The position numbers and the translations under genes were made by a program. 47,712 bases of DNA. Origin: Prevotella sp. (lineage in GTDB: Bacteria; Bacteroidota; Bacteroidia; Bacteroidales; Bacteroidaceae). The stretch is from assembly GCA_017627765.1 (NCBI GenBank), contig JAGAGD010000059.1, positions 1 through 47,712 on the forward strand, written 5' to 3'. Shown here one piece after another: positions 9,432 to 17,322 of this stretch; the stretch's first letter is position 1, and each line of letters begins with the position of its first letter. The notes beneath the pieces were generated by a model, which was not told where the DNA came from, made no database searches, and worked only from the letters and a program-made list of their open reading frames with translations.

Positions 9432-11687
9432 TTAGTGAAAATAAAGATTTTCAGTTTGCAGACGGTTGCCTTCTGGGCTATTTATGAACAGTCGTAGCAT
9501 TCCTCCGTTGTGGTCGAAATAGCGTACTTCAATCTTGTGCAGTCCTGCTTTCAGAGCCTGTTGGCAGACCATCTCATGAGGAGATTGCTCGCGGTCGTTG
9601 TCAACAACCATATTTCCGTCAATCTTTAGCCAACTGCCATCGTCGCTCATCAGTGCGAATGTATATACTCCGTCAGATGGGATGCGGATATATCCGTTTA
9701 TTATCAGTCCGATGTTTCCTTTAACTTCGTTAGGAATCTTTACATCGTCAATGATATAATCGTTGTTGAATTTTGCTTGAAGAATATTCTTGCAGGTTGT
9801 TCCAGCAAAGTCATACCATCGAGCTACGAGTCCTTTTGAAAGTGCTTCTGGCTCTGCTATAGGTTCAAGAAGTCCTTGCTTAATAAAATCTGCCTGAACC
9901 ATTTCGTCAGGCTTACCGTCAGGGTTGAATGCGCGAATAATGAAATGCGTAGTTTCGTCAACAATTATTGGTTTTGTGTAGACAGGCGATTCATTGTCAG
10001 GAAATGTTCCGTCTGTAGTATATCTTATTGTCGCAAGCGGGTCTTTGCTTGTCACAGTAAGTGTTCCATTTTTAGTAAACGCATTGACATTGTGGAAACC
10101 GTCAAGGCTTGGTGTGCGATAAGGTACGCCGAGACGATGCAGCAGAGTGAAATGGCTTGTCAGTCGGTTGTAGAAGTCATCATAGTTTTTACGTTCAGGT
10201 TGACTCCATGCAAGTTCGGAGAGAGCGAGAATGCGTGGGAAATACATATAGAGCATTCTGTTTCGTGACGGCAGCCACTCGCCCCAAAGGTTTGCCTGTA
10301 CTCCAATAATATGTTTCATCTGTTCATTGGACAGAGTGTTTGGCATCAGTTCATAGTCGTAAATCTCCTGCATGCTTGTGCGTTGTTCTTTCTGTGATAG
10401 ATATAGTGGAGATACGGGTGAGAAGATAAGGTCATTACCATGAGCCGTAGCCTCGCTTATTGCAGAAGGAACCCATGTGCGCCACCACATCACCGTTGAT
10501 GTTTTAGAAAGTCCGCCCTCAATTATTTCGTCCCATCCAATCATTCTCTTGCCTTTGCTGTTGAGATATTTTTCCATCTCATGAATAAACCATGATTGCA
10601 GTTCCTCTTCGTTTTTCAGGTTGTTGTCCTTAATTCTGCGCTGACAGTCGGCACATGCTTTCCAGTTGTCTTTCTCAACTTCATCGCCTCCAATGTGGAC
10701 ATATTCAAAAGGAAACAACTGGCACACTTCGTTCCAGACATTCTTGCAGAACTGCAAAGTCTTGTCTTTACCAGGACAAAGCGGCGATGTGAATACTTTT
10801 CCCCAACCCGTCTTTTCGAAGCAAGCCAGTCCGTCGTAGCAGTCTATAGCAGCAAGCATGTGGCCTGGCATATCTATTTCTGGTACAATCTCAATTCCGT
10901 GTTGCTTAGCATAGGCTACAACTTCGCGGATGTCGTCTTGTGTGTAATAGCCACCATACTTCTTTATTTCACTGCCATTAGCCATGCTGAAAGTGCGTAG
11001 TCTGTCTTCTGGCAACAGCATGTCGGGATTGTTTTCTGTCTCAGCCATTTTCAGGCAGACTGAGTCTTGATTGTTTAGTGTGCGCCATGCTCCTTCCTCA
11101 GTCAGTTTAGGATATTGCTTAATCTCTACTCTCCATCCCTGATCATCGGTAAGATGCCAGTGAAAGCGGTTGAGTTTATACATTGCCATAAGGTCAATAA
11201 CTTCAAGAATCTCAGGCTTTGTGAAGAAGTGGCGAGAGCAGTCAAGATGGAATCCGCGCCAATTAAATCTTGGGTTGTCTTTGATTTCAACTGCTGCAAT
11301 CTGTCTGTTGTCAATAATCTGGCGAAGTGAAGCTATTCCGCAGACAATGCCTTCATAGGTCGGTGCTGTAATCATAACACCCCGTTTATTTACCTTCATG
11401 CTATAATAGTCTGTCTGACTTTGTACGGCTATAACTATGTCTCCCTTTGCCGCCATTTTAGCTTTCAGTTGAAGTCCTGTCAGTCGCTTGATAGCTTGTT
11501 GCAGATAGTTAGCCGCAGGTTTCAGTTCTGCAGAACTATATGCGATGGTAGTATTTGCCTTAATCACAAAATATCCTTCTCCCCATGTCAGTTGTTGGGG
11601 AATAGGGATAATGTCATTCTTCGATTGCATAGATATGGCAAACAAAACAGTTGCTATTAGTGCTATGGTTCTTTTCAGTTGTTTCAT
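9432..11687 (-). CDS. GH20 beta-N-acetylhexosaminidase with PA14 domain
   Basis: This 751-residue secreted enzyme has a signal peptide over residues 1-22. It then shows an N-terminal GH20b-type domain (about 25-140) and the catalytic barrel (about 142-500), with HWHLTDDQGWR at 176-186 and the acid pair D335-E336 in HIGGDEVEKD. A chitobiase-type beta domain (about 530-605) and a C-terminal PA14-like domain (about 615-740, with SDDGSWLKIDG) follow. GH20 enzymes release terminal GlcNAc or GalNAc from glycans by substrate-assisted catalysis. In this host the substrate could be mucin or other host glycans, or peptidoglycan-derived sugars. No lipobox is seen, so it is probably periplasmic. It stands alone with its own terminator. 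Confidence 0.93.
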   Translation of the reverse strand: MKQLKRTIALIATVLFAISMQSKNDIIPIPQQLTWGEGYFVIKANTTIAYSSAELKPAANYLQQAIKRLTGLQLKAKMAAKGDIVIAVQSQTDYYSMKVNKRGVMITAPTYEGIVCGIASLRQIIDNRQIAAVEIKDNPRFNWRGFHLDCSRHFFTKPEILEVIDLMAMYKLNRFHWHLTDDQGWRVEIKQYPKLTEEGAWRTLNNQDSVCLKMAETENNPDMLLPEDRLRTFSMANGSEIKKYGGYYTQDDIREVVAYAKQHGIEIVPEIDMPGHMLAAIDCYDGLACFEKTGWGKVFTSPLCPGKDKTLQFCKNVWNEVCQLFPFEYVHIGGDEVEKDNWKACADCQRRIKDNNLKNEEELQSWFIHEMEKYLNSKGKRMIGWDEIIEGGLSKTSTVMWWRTWVPSAISEATAHGNDLIFSPVSPLYLSQKEQRTSMQEIYDYELMPNTLSNEQMKHIIGVQANLWGEWLPSRNRMLYMYFPRILALSELAWSQPERKNYDDFYNRLTSHFTLLHRLGVPYRTPSLDGFHNVNAFTKNGTLTVTSKDPLATIRYTTDGTFPDNESPVYTKPIIVDETTHFIIRAFNPDGKPDEMVQADFIKQGLLEPIAEPEALSKGLVARWYDFAGTTCKNILQAKFNNDYIIDDVKIPNEVKGNIGLIINGYIRIPSDGVYTFALMSDDGSWLKIDGNMVVDNDREQSPHEMVCQQALKAGLHKIEVRYFDHNGGMLRLFINSPEGNRLQTENLYFH

Positions 11688-11763
11688 GTTTGTTATATGA
11701 TTGATGGGTTATTATAACAATATTTGTACTTATTTCTATTAATTGTTCCTTTTGCCAGACAAA

Positions 11764-13791
11764 TCAGAATAGTTCCATTTGTTGTGGCTGTTGTTCACCG
11801 AACTGGCTTATAAAGTCATCCTCTGAAATTATTGGAATACCAAGTTGCTTGGCTTTCTGATTCTTTCCTGATGTCGACTCAATATCGTTGTTTATTAGAT
11901 AGTTAGTGATGCCACTCACGCTTCCAGTCACCTTTCCGCCTTGCCGCTCAATGTAGGCTTTCAGTTCGTTTCGGTTTTTATAGTGATGAACATCGCCAGT
12001 GATTACAAACGTAAGTCCTTCGCATCTTCCCCCCGTCTTTACTGGTTCCTCCTGACTTATTGTGAGTTCATCAAGCAGACGCAGCAGTTTATTGTGATTG
12101 TTTTCGTCTTTACACCAAGTAATAAACGATGAGGACTTTTCTGGTCCTATGCCGTCAATGTGTGAGAAGTGTTCAGCATCATCAGTCGTGTAAGCAGTGC
12201 TTATCAGTTCTTCAAAAGAATATGCAGAAAGCAAGCGGCGGCAGACATCAAGACCGCATAACGGAATGTTGAGAGCATATAGCAGTCGGTGTGCTTCTAC
12301 GTTTCGAGAGTTGCGTATGGCCTGTAACAGTTTGCTTACAGAGCGTTCTCCAAAGCCTTCAAGCGCAGCCATCTGCCAAGCATAGTCGTTCAGGTGATAA
12401 ATGTCGGCATATTCCTTAACCCATCCTTCGTTGATTACTCTCGACAGAGTCTGTTCCGACAGTCCGTCTATGTTCATACCTTCCTTTGATACAAAGCGCG
12501 AAAACTTTTTCAGTTCTTTTGCTGGGCAGTTCGGATTCTGACAGTGAAGAGTCTTTGTTCCGCTATTCTCGCTAACTCGTATTGCTGTAGCATGATGACA
12601 AACTGGGCATTCTTCAGGTATTGTAAGTTTGCCAACCTTCTTGTCTACGCTTATCACCTTCGGAATGATTTTGTTGGCTTTGATTACCTGCATTTGTGTA
12701 CCTGCATCGCCAATGCCCAGTCGTTCACATTCGCTGATGTTGCATAGCGAGGCACGTTTGACGGTTGTTCCTTCCAGTTCCACAGGCTCGAATACTGCAA
12801 CTGGAGATATAGTGCTTGCTGCGCACGACCATTCAATATGGTCGAGAATGGTTTGTGCTGCCTCGTCTTTCCATTTGAAAGCCAAACCTGCGCGAGTTGC
12901 GTGGTGTCCTGTGATACTTCCAGTTTCAGCAAAGGCCGTATCGTCGTAGGTTATTACAAGTCCGTCAACAGGATAAGGGTTAGCATTTGAAGTTACTTTT
13001 TTTGTGAAAAGTTCAATGGTCTCATCAACATTATCATATAAAGGAGTGTCAACAAGCATTCGTTCAACACATTTAAAACCTTGCCCCTCAAGCCATGTCA
13101 TGCGATTGCCCCATGAGTTTATTTCGTTATCAGTAGAATTAATTTCATCTTCATCAATATGAACAAGAGTAAATGGAATCCATGTAACATTCCTACGTTT
13201 CACTTCTTCAGTGTCTTTCAGCGTCATTGTGCCCGAAGCGAGATTGCGAGGATTAGCATAGTCTTCTCCACTTTCTATGAGGAAGCTGTTAAAATCATCG
13301 TAGGATATAACTGCTTCGCCACGAACAACAAGATGTCCTTCATATCTTATTTTTGCAGGAATGCCGTTTATAGCCTTAGCCAGATGAGTTATGTTGGTGC
13401 CTATGTGTCCGTTTCCGCGAGTAACGAGTTTCTGCAGTCTGCCTTTGTCGTATGTGGCAACGAGAGTAAGTCCGTCGAGTTTCCACGAAATCCAGATAGG
13501 TTTTCCTTCAGCCCATTTCACGATGTCTTCTATTTTTTTAGTCTTTGCAAGTGAGAGTGCAGCATATTCGTGTTCCTCTTTCTGGCCTGCTATATTGTCT
13601 TCTGAAACCTTCTGAGTAGGAGAATCGGGCAGTATTTCGCCAGTTTCCTGTTCAAGCCGTTTCAGTTCGTCGAACTTAGCATCCCATTCATAGTCAGTCA
13701 TCAACTCTGTCTGACCGTTATAATATGCCTCAGAAGCGCGGTTTAGCTCTTCTGTCAGCATTCTCATCTTCGTTTTCTTGTCTTCATTCAT
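11764..13791 (-). CDS. ligA: NAD+-dependent DNA ligase, divergent type
   Basis: The 675-residue protein has the bacterial LigA order: domain Ia (DYEWD near residue 33), adenylation domain with nucleophile Lys104 in KLDG, VTRGNG, VVRGE and NPRNLASGT, then OB fold, a four-cysteine zinc finger (CPVC...CQNPNC), helix-hairpin-helix repeats and a C-terminal BRCT domain. It departs from usual LigA at several conserved places: ANPRNLASG for NPRNAASG, and AASTISPVA where the OB fold normally reads GRTGxITPVA. It may therefore be a second ligase rather than the replicative one. I chose the ATG at 13791 over 13833 because it puts DYEWD at the usual distance from the N terminus and has a purine-rich AAAGAAG before it. 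Confidence 0.85.
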   Translation of the reverse strand: MNEDKKTKMRMLTEELNRASEAYYNGQTELMTDYEWDAKFDELKRLEQETGEILPDSPTQKVSEDNIAGQKEEHEYAALSLAKTKKIEDIVKWAEGKPIWISWKLDGLTLVATYDKGRLQKLVTRGNGHIGTNITHLAKAINGIPAKIRYEGHLVVRGEAVISYDDFNSFLIESGEDYANPRNLASGTMTLKDTEEVKRRNVTWIPFTLVHIDEDEINSTDNEINSWGNRMTWLEGQGFKCVERMLVDTPLYDNVDETIELFTKKVTSNANPYPVDGLVITYDDTAFAETGSITGHHATRAGLAFKWKDEAAQTILDHIEWSCAASTISPVAVFEPVELEGTTVKRASLCNISECERLGIGDAGTQMQVIKANKIIPKVISVDKKVGKLTIPEECPVCHHATAIRVSENSGTKTLHCQNPNCPAKELKKFSRFVSKEGMNIDGLSEQTLSRVINEGWVKEYADIYHLNDYAWQMAALEGFGERSVSKLLQAIRNSRNVEAHRLLYALNIPLCGLDVCRRLLSAYSFEELISTAYTTDDAEHFSHIDGIGPEKSSSFITWCKDENNHNKLLRLLDELTISQEEPVKTGGRCEGLTFVITGDVHHYKNRNELKAYIERQGGKVTGSVSGITNYLINNDIESTSGKNQKAKQLGIPIISEDDFISQFGEQQPQQMELF

Positions 13792-13852
13792 ATCTTCTTT
13801 GTTATTGGGAAAAGGCTGTAATTCTTTATACATTGTTCTAAAACTCTGCCTG

Positions 13853-13860
13853 CAAATTTA
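13853..13860 (-). promoter_or_regulatory. -7 box upstream of the DNA ligase gene
   Basis: TAAATTTG on the minus strand fits TAnnTTTG. I could not find a good TTTG at the -33 position. Both possible ATG codons of the ligase lie downstream. Confidence 0.5.
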
Positions 13861-13959
13861 CATAATTCTTAAGATTTTACCAAGCATTTCATTTGTTTTC
13901 AATTCTTATCAACGGCTTTGTCTTTTCTGAATTATGGCATGGAAAGCAAATATTCTTCA

Positions 13960-14222
13960 TGACTTTGGCTGTGCCGAACTTAATTAGCACTCGGAAATGA
14001 AAAGAAAAAACAATTTTCTCTTTTACATTTCGCTCGTTTTTCCGTAACTTTGTGGTTAGAGTAACACGAAGTTACTTCAACTCGGCATAAAAAATGAAAG
14101 CATTCATTTTGTTCTGCCCTCGCTTTTTCGTAACTTTGGCTGTGCCGAACTTACTCAGCACTCGGAAATGAAAAGAAAAACGAGTTTCTCTTTTACATTT
14201 CCCTCGTTTTTCCGTAACTTTG
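13960..14222. repeat. Direct repeat pair of about 90 bp ending in a promoter box
   Basis: Two similar blocks (about 13965-14055 and 14135-14222) share a segment starting GGCTGTGCCGAACTTA, then GCACTCGGAAATGAAAAG, then a T-rich run, and end in CGTTTTTCCGTAACTTTG. A third, partial CTCGCTTTTTCGTAACTTTG lies at about 14120-14140. Each block ends in TAACTTTG, a -7 box; the last (14215-14222) is placed to serve the gene at 14257. The 420-base gap 13834-14256 holds only these repeats and the ligase promoter. Confidence 0.7.
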
Positions 14223-14256
14223 CAGAATATTTATAAAAAGAGTAGAAAGAAAAAAG

Positions 14257-14919
14257 ATGAAGGTTATAGTATCTGATGAGATAGAACAGGTCTGCAAGCA
14301 GTTTGTTGGCGCTTGTGTTGAGGCTGATGTGGTCAACACTCCTTATTCCGAAGGGCTTTGGAAAGAAATAAATGAGCTTGGCAGCCAATTCAGGGCTACG
14401 CTAACCACAGAGTCACTGAAGAAGTTGTCGAGCATAGAAGCTACCCGCCGAGTCTATAAGGCTTGCGGCAAAGACCCCTCGCGTTATCGTCCCGCATCTG
14501 AGGCTCTTATTCGTAGAATGTTGCAGGGCAAAGAGTTGTATCAGATTGACACATTGGTTGACCTAATCAATTTGGCAAGCATAAAGTTCGGATATAGCAT
14601 AGGCGGTTTTGATGCCGATAAGTTCGTTGGCGACACTCTCACTTTGGGAGTTGGCAAGGCTGGCGAACCATACGAGGGTATTGGCAGAGGCATGATAAAT
14701 ATTGAGGGACTGCCCGTATATCGTGATGAAAAGGGTGGGGTAGGTACACCTACAAGTGACAATGAGCGGACAAAAATAGAACTCTCAACACGCCGTCTGG
14801 TCGTTCTCATCAATGGCTATGACGGAAACGAGAGCAGAGTGCGTGCCAATGCGGAGTTCATTCAGGAACTGCTGCGCCGCTACTGCCAGAGCGATGGCGG
14901 CACGTTCTTTGAATATTGA
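14257..14919 (+). CDS. B3/B4 domain protein (PheT-like tRNA editing domain)
   Basis: This 220-residue protein resembles the B3/B4 domain of the beta subunit of phenylalanyl-tRNA synthetase, found as a free-standing protein in many bacteria. Supporting stretches are ATRRVYKACGKDPSRYRPASEAL and the following LYQIDTLVDLINLASIKFGYSIGGFD region, near residues 63-115. In PheRS this domain hydrolyses mis-charged Tyr-tRNA; the free-standing forms are thought to act on tRNA or aminoacyl-tRNA, but their substrate is mostly unknown. It is monocistronic and convergent with the Nudix gene, with only about 20 bases between stops. The start follows a purine-rich AGAAAGAAAAAAG. Confidence 0.82.
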   Translation: MKVIVSDEIEQVCKQFVGACVEADVVNTPYSEGLWKEINELGSQFRATLTTESLKKLSSIEATRRVYKACGKDPSRYRPASEALIRRMLQGKELYQIDTLVDLINLASIKFGYSIGGFDADKFVGDTLTLGVGKAGEPYEGIGRGMINIEGLPVYRDEKGGVGTPTSDNERTKIELSTRRLVVLINGYDGNESRVRANAEFIQELLRRYCQSDGGTFFEY

Positions 14920-14939
14920 TTTGAAGTCAGTCGCTTAAA

Positions 14940-15326
14940 TCAAAACTCAAAAGTCTCAATAAGTTTTCGGTCTGCGTCAGTCCAGTTGAGGTTGAGCAGT
15001 TCGTGCTTTGGCAACCATTTATAGTCTAAATGTTCCAAAAGTTTAAAATCCCCATCGCCGCCTTTGCATAAGTAGGCGGTGAGAGACACTTCGAAGTCAT
15101 CATACTCGTGGGCTATTTTACCTATTTTCTTACCCACAAAGACATCCCAGTCCATTTCTTCCTTTATTTCCCTTATCAGCGTCTCGTGGTCGCATTCTCC
15201 TTCCATGCGTTTTCCTCCAGGAAACTCCCAACGCTCTGATATGTAGGGATAGTGTGAGCGGCAACGCTGCATGCACAGATATTTCCCGTCGCGTTCAATT
15301 ACTGCTGCAACAACTTCATGTTTCAT
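14940..15326 (-). CDS. Nudix hydrolase, MutT / (d)CTP pyrophosphatase type
   Basis: This 128-residue single-domain protein carries the Nudix box GGKRMEGE...LIREIKEEMDWDV at about residues 37-62. The catalytic REIKEE core is complete, and the later glycine of the consensus is aspartate, as seen in related small MutT-like proteins. Such enzymes hydrolyse oxidised or non-canonical nucleoside triphosphates to monophosphates and protect the nucleotide pool. WEFPGGK and the short length fit the MutT/NudG group, but exact substrate cannot be read from sequence. Confidence 0.88.
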   Translation of the reverse strand: MKHEVVAAVIERDGKYLCMQRCRSHYPYISERWEFPGGKRMEGECDHETLIREIKEEMDWDVFVGKKIGKIAHEYDDFEVSLTAYLCKGGDGDFKLLEHLDYKWLPKHELLNLNWTDADRKLIETFEF

Positions 15327-15349
15327 GTTTCTTTAGTTTTTTTAGTTTG

Positions 15350-15460
15350 TAAGTTTTATAGTTGACGAGCTATATTAGTTCATAGTGCAAGATGCACAGG
15401 TTATAGTTTACTATTTAAAGTTAAGGTTATCGTCCCGTTCCCGTTAATTGTCAATTATAG
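15350..15460. repeat. Short degenerate repeats 3' of the SDR pseudogene
   Basis: Segments such as CATAGTGCAAGATGCACAG, TTTAAAGTTAAGGTTA and CCCGTTCCCGTTAA resemble the CATAGTGCA and GTTAAA/CCCGTT arrays at 16285-16425 on the other side of the SDR gene. Confidence 0.5.
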
Positions 15461-15467
15461 AAGAGTC

Positions 15468-16215
15468 TCACTTTGTCAGCTTGATTTTCCGCCAGATAAA
15501 ACTTGGAATCCCGCGCCATAGTGCTGTAAGTATTGCCCAGCGCCAGTCTATTATGCAGATGTGGCGACGGTGGTTTATAGCACTTATGATTTTGCGGGCC
15601 ACACTGTCAGTCTTCAGTAGCAAGGGATAATTATTCCCCGCCATTTAGTAGGTCGGTTGCAACAAAACCTGGTCGTATGTCAGTAAACCGAATGTTCAGA
15701 TGTCTTGTTGCTGCAAGTTGTTCGAGCGACTCAATGTATTTATTCTGAAAAGCCTTTGTTGCAGAATAAGCGGGAGCAGGTCCAAGCCCCTTCGTTCCTG
15801 CAACAGAACTGATTATTACAATATGCCCGCCCCTGTTTTTGCTCATATACTGGAAGGCAGCATCAATCATTCGTGTAAAGCCTAACGCATTGGTCTCAAC
15901 GGTTTTCAGTTCTTTCTGTTCGTCAAGTTCTGGGTTCATCCATCCTACACCCGACGAGTGAAAGTATAAGTCCATTCCTCCAGTCTTCTCAATCAGTCTC
16001 TGAAGCCCTTCGGTTGCGTTGCTGCTGTTAACGTCAATCGCTCCGATTTCAATCTTTTGAGCATCGCTTGCTTTTGAGACAGACTCTTCTCTCAGCTGTT
16101 CGAGCTTGTCTGTTCGTCTTGCTCCGAGACCGACGCTCCAACCGTCACATATAAGCAGACGTGCCACTTCGCGTCCGATGCCCGACGATGCACCAATGAC
16201 TATTGCTCTTTTCAT
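15468..16215 (-). pseudogene. SDR family oxidoreductase, frameshifted near the C terminus
   Basis: A short-chain dehydrogenase starts at the ATG at 16215 (MKRAIVIGASSGIGRE, the Rossmann GxxxGxG motif) and keeps the catalytic ISS...YSATK residues. The frame hits TAA at 15631, just after LLNGGE. In the next frame the protein continues as NNYPLLLKTDSVARK and ends with WRGIPSFIWRKIKLTK at 15468, a typical SDR C terminus with a membrane-associating tail. One extra G in the GGGG run (plus-strand CCCC at 15636-15639) explains the break. The gene may be a recent pseudogene, phase-variable, or an assembly error. Upstream in-frame codons come from a CATAGTGCA repeat and are not part of the gene. Confidence 0.8.
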
Positions 16216-16220
16216 ACTTG

Positions 16221-16228
16221 CAAAGTTA
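16221..16228 (-). promoter_or_regulatory. -7 box directly abutting the SDR start codon
   Basis: TAACTTTG on the minus strand ends five bases before the ATG at 16215. With initiation 5-8 bases after this box, the mRNA would have little or no leader. The -33 side is weak. Confidence 0.5.
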
Positions 16229-16284
16229 CAAATTTTAATTGACAATAGACTAATGAAATGCGATAAATGTTTTGTTATTATGTT

Positions 16285-16425
16285 CATAGTGCATAATGCA
16301 TAGTCTTTGACAGTGCATAGTGCATAGTGCATAGTTGTTTTAGTTGACAGTTAAAGTTAACGTTAAAGTTAAAGTTAAAGTTAAAGTTCCCGTTCCCGTT
16401 AAAGTTAAAGTTAAAGTTAAAGTTC
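16285..16425. repeat. CATAGTGCA and GTTAAA tandem repeats
   Basis: Several copies of an 8-base GTGCATA unit (about 16285-16335) are followed by about ten GTTAAA hexamers interrupted by CCCGTTCCCGTT (about 16348-16424). They abut the end of the large dispersed repeat. Such arrays can change length by slippage. Confidence 0.8.
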
Positions 16426-16428
16426 TTT

Positions 16429-17053
16429 CAATCTGAAACCAGTTTTCGGTTTCCTGCCCTTGCCAATCGAAATACTTGCAATTTTCAGAGGCGAGTTCGG
16501 TATAAAATTGATTAACTAAACCTGCCCATAACTTAAAAATTTACGACCAAGCAAAAAGAAGTTGCAAAATATGCGAGTATTTGGCAACTTCTTGTTGCTT
16601 TTAGTAAATCGTTCAATATCAAGACCTTATACGTTTCGTCTTATAATACATAAGTGTTAAAAAAGTCAAAGGGCATCTTTCGCAGTGCGAAAGGGCACCT
16701 TTGGCACTGCAATATGCCACATATCGCACTGCGATATGCCACGTTTCGCATCGCGAAAGGACACCTTTCACTTTTTCGTTCCGCACACTTGTTCACATAG
16801 TTTAAGCCGATTGATTAACAATTAAACGCTTTTTTGCATTTCGCCTTGTTCCAAACGGAAAATCTTTCTCCAGAATGGGAATTCGGTTTGTCAAGATTTT
16901 TTACTTTTTTCGTCAAAAAATCGGACTGATTTTGGAAGTTACGGTTTGTAAGTTGACTGTAGGCAAGTTAACGTTGCGTTGAAAAATTGAGAGCAGTCTG
17001 GATAATCTGAAAAAACAGGGGCACTAAGAATGGTATGAAATATTTTGACAAAA
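16429..17053 (-). repeat. Complete copy of the 625-bp dispersed non-coding repeat
   Basis: This is the intact copy, inverted relative to the two window-end halves. Read on the minus strand it runs from TGTCAAAATATTT through a conserved CTTGACAAA and GGCTTAAACTATGT core, the palindrome array (about 16665-16765), the 17-bp stem-loop (16549-16600) and on to TTTCAGATTG. It holds no credible reading frame and no clear terminal inverted repeats. Its 625-nt length equals that of the two end halves (379 + 263 minus 17 overlapping bases). Confidence 0.85.
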
Positions 17054-17216
17054 ATAAAAAAAAAGCATCGTTTGTTCTATGTCAAAAAAACAGGGGAGAG
17101 GGAGGTTTGCATAGTTTTAGCCTTGATTTCGACAAGCCAAAAAGGTTTACTGCAATAAAAAAAAACTGCAAAATGCCTTGATGAACATGAAATTCCCAGA
17201 GGTATTAAAAAAAAAG

Positions 17217-17271
17217 AAAACGGTATTTATCCGTATTGCCAATTAATCAGCCGAAGGATATATACCGTTTT
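17217..17271 (-). terminator. Terminator of the cobalamin operon
   Basis: AAAACGGTAT (17217-17226) pairs with ATACCGTTTT (17262-17271), with further pairing inside the loop. On the minus strand the stem ends in a T run. It follows the stop of the gene at 17323. The rest of the 17054-17320 gap shows only A runs. Confidence 0.75.
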
Positions 17272-17322
17272 GATGATATGATATAAAGAAATTTTATTGC
17301 AATTCTGCTTATTATAATGAAA

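Noticed and set aside
16216-16332. Upstream extension of the SDR frame
   Set aside because: The extra residues (HYALCTVKDYALCT) come from the CATAGTGCA tandem repeat, and the -7 box lies inside it.
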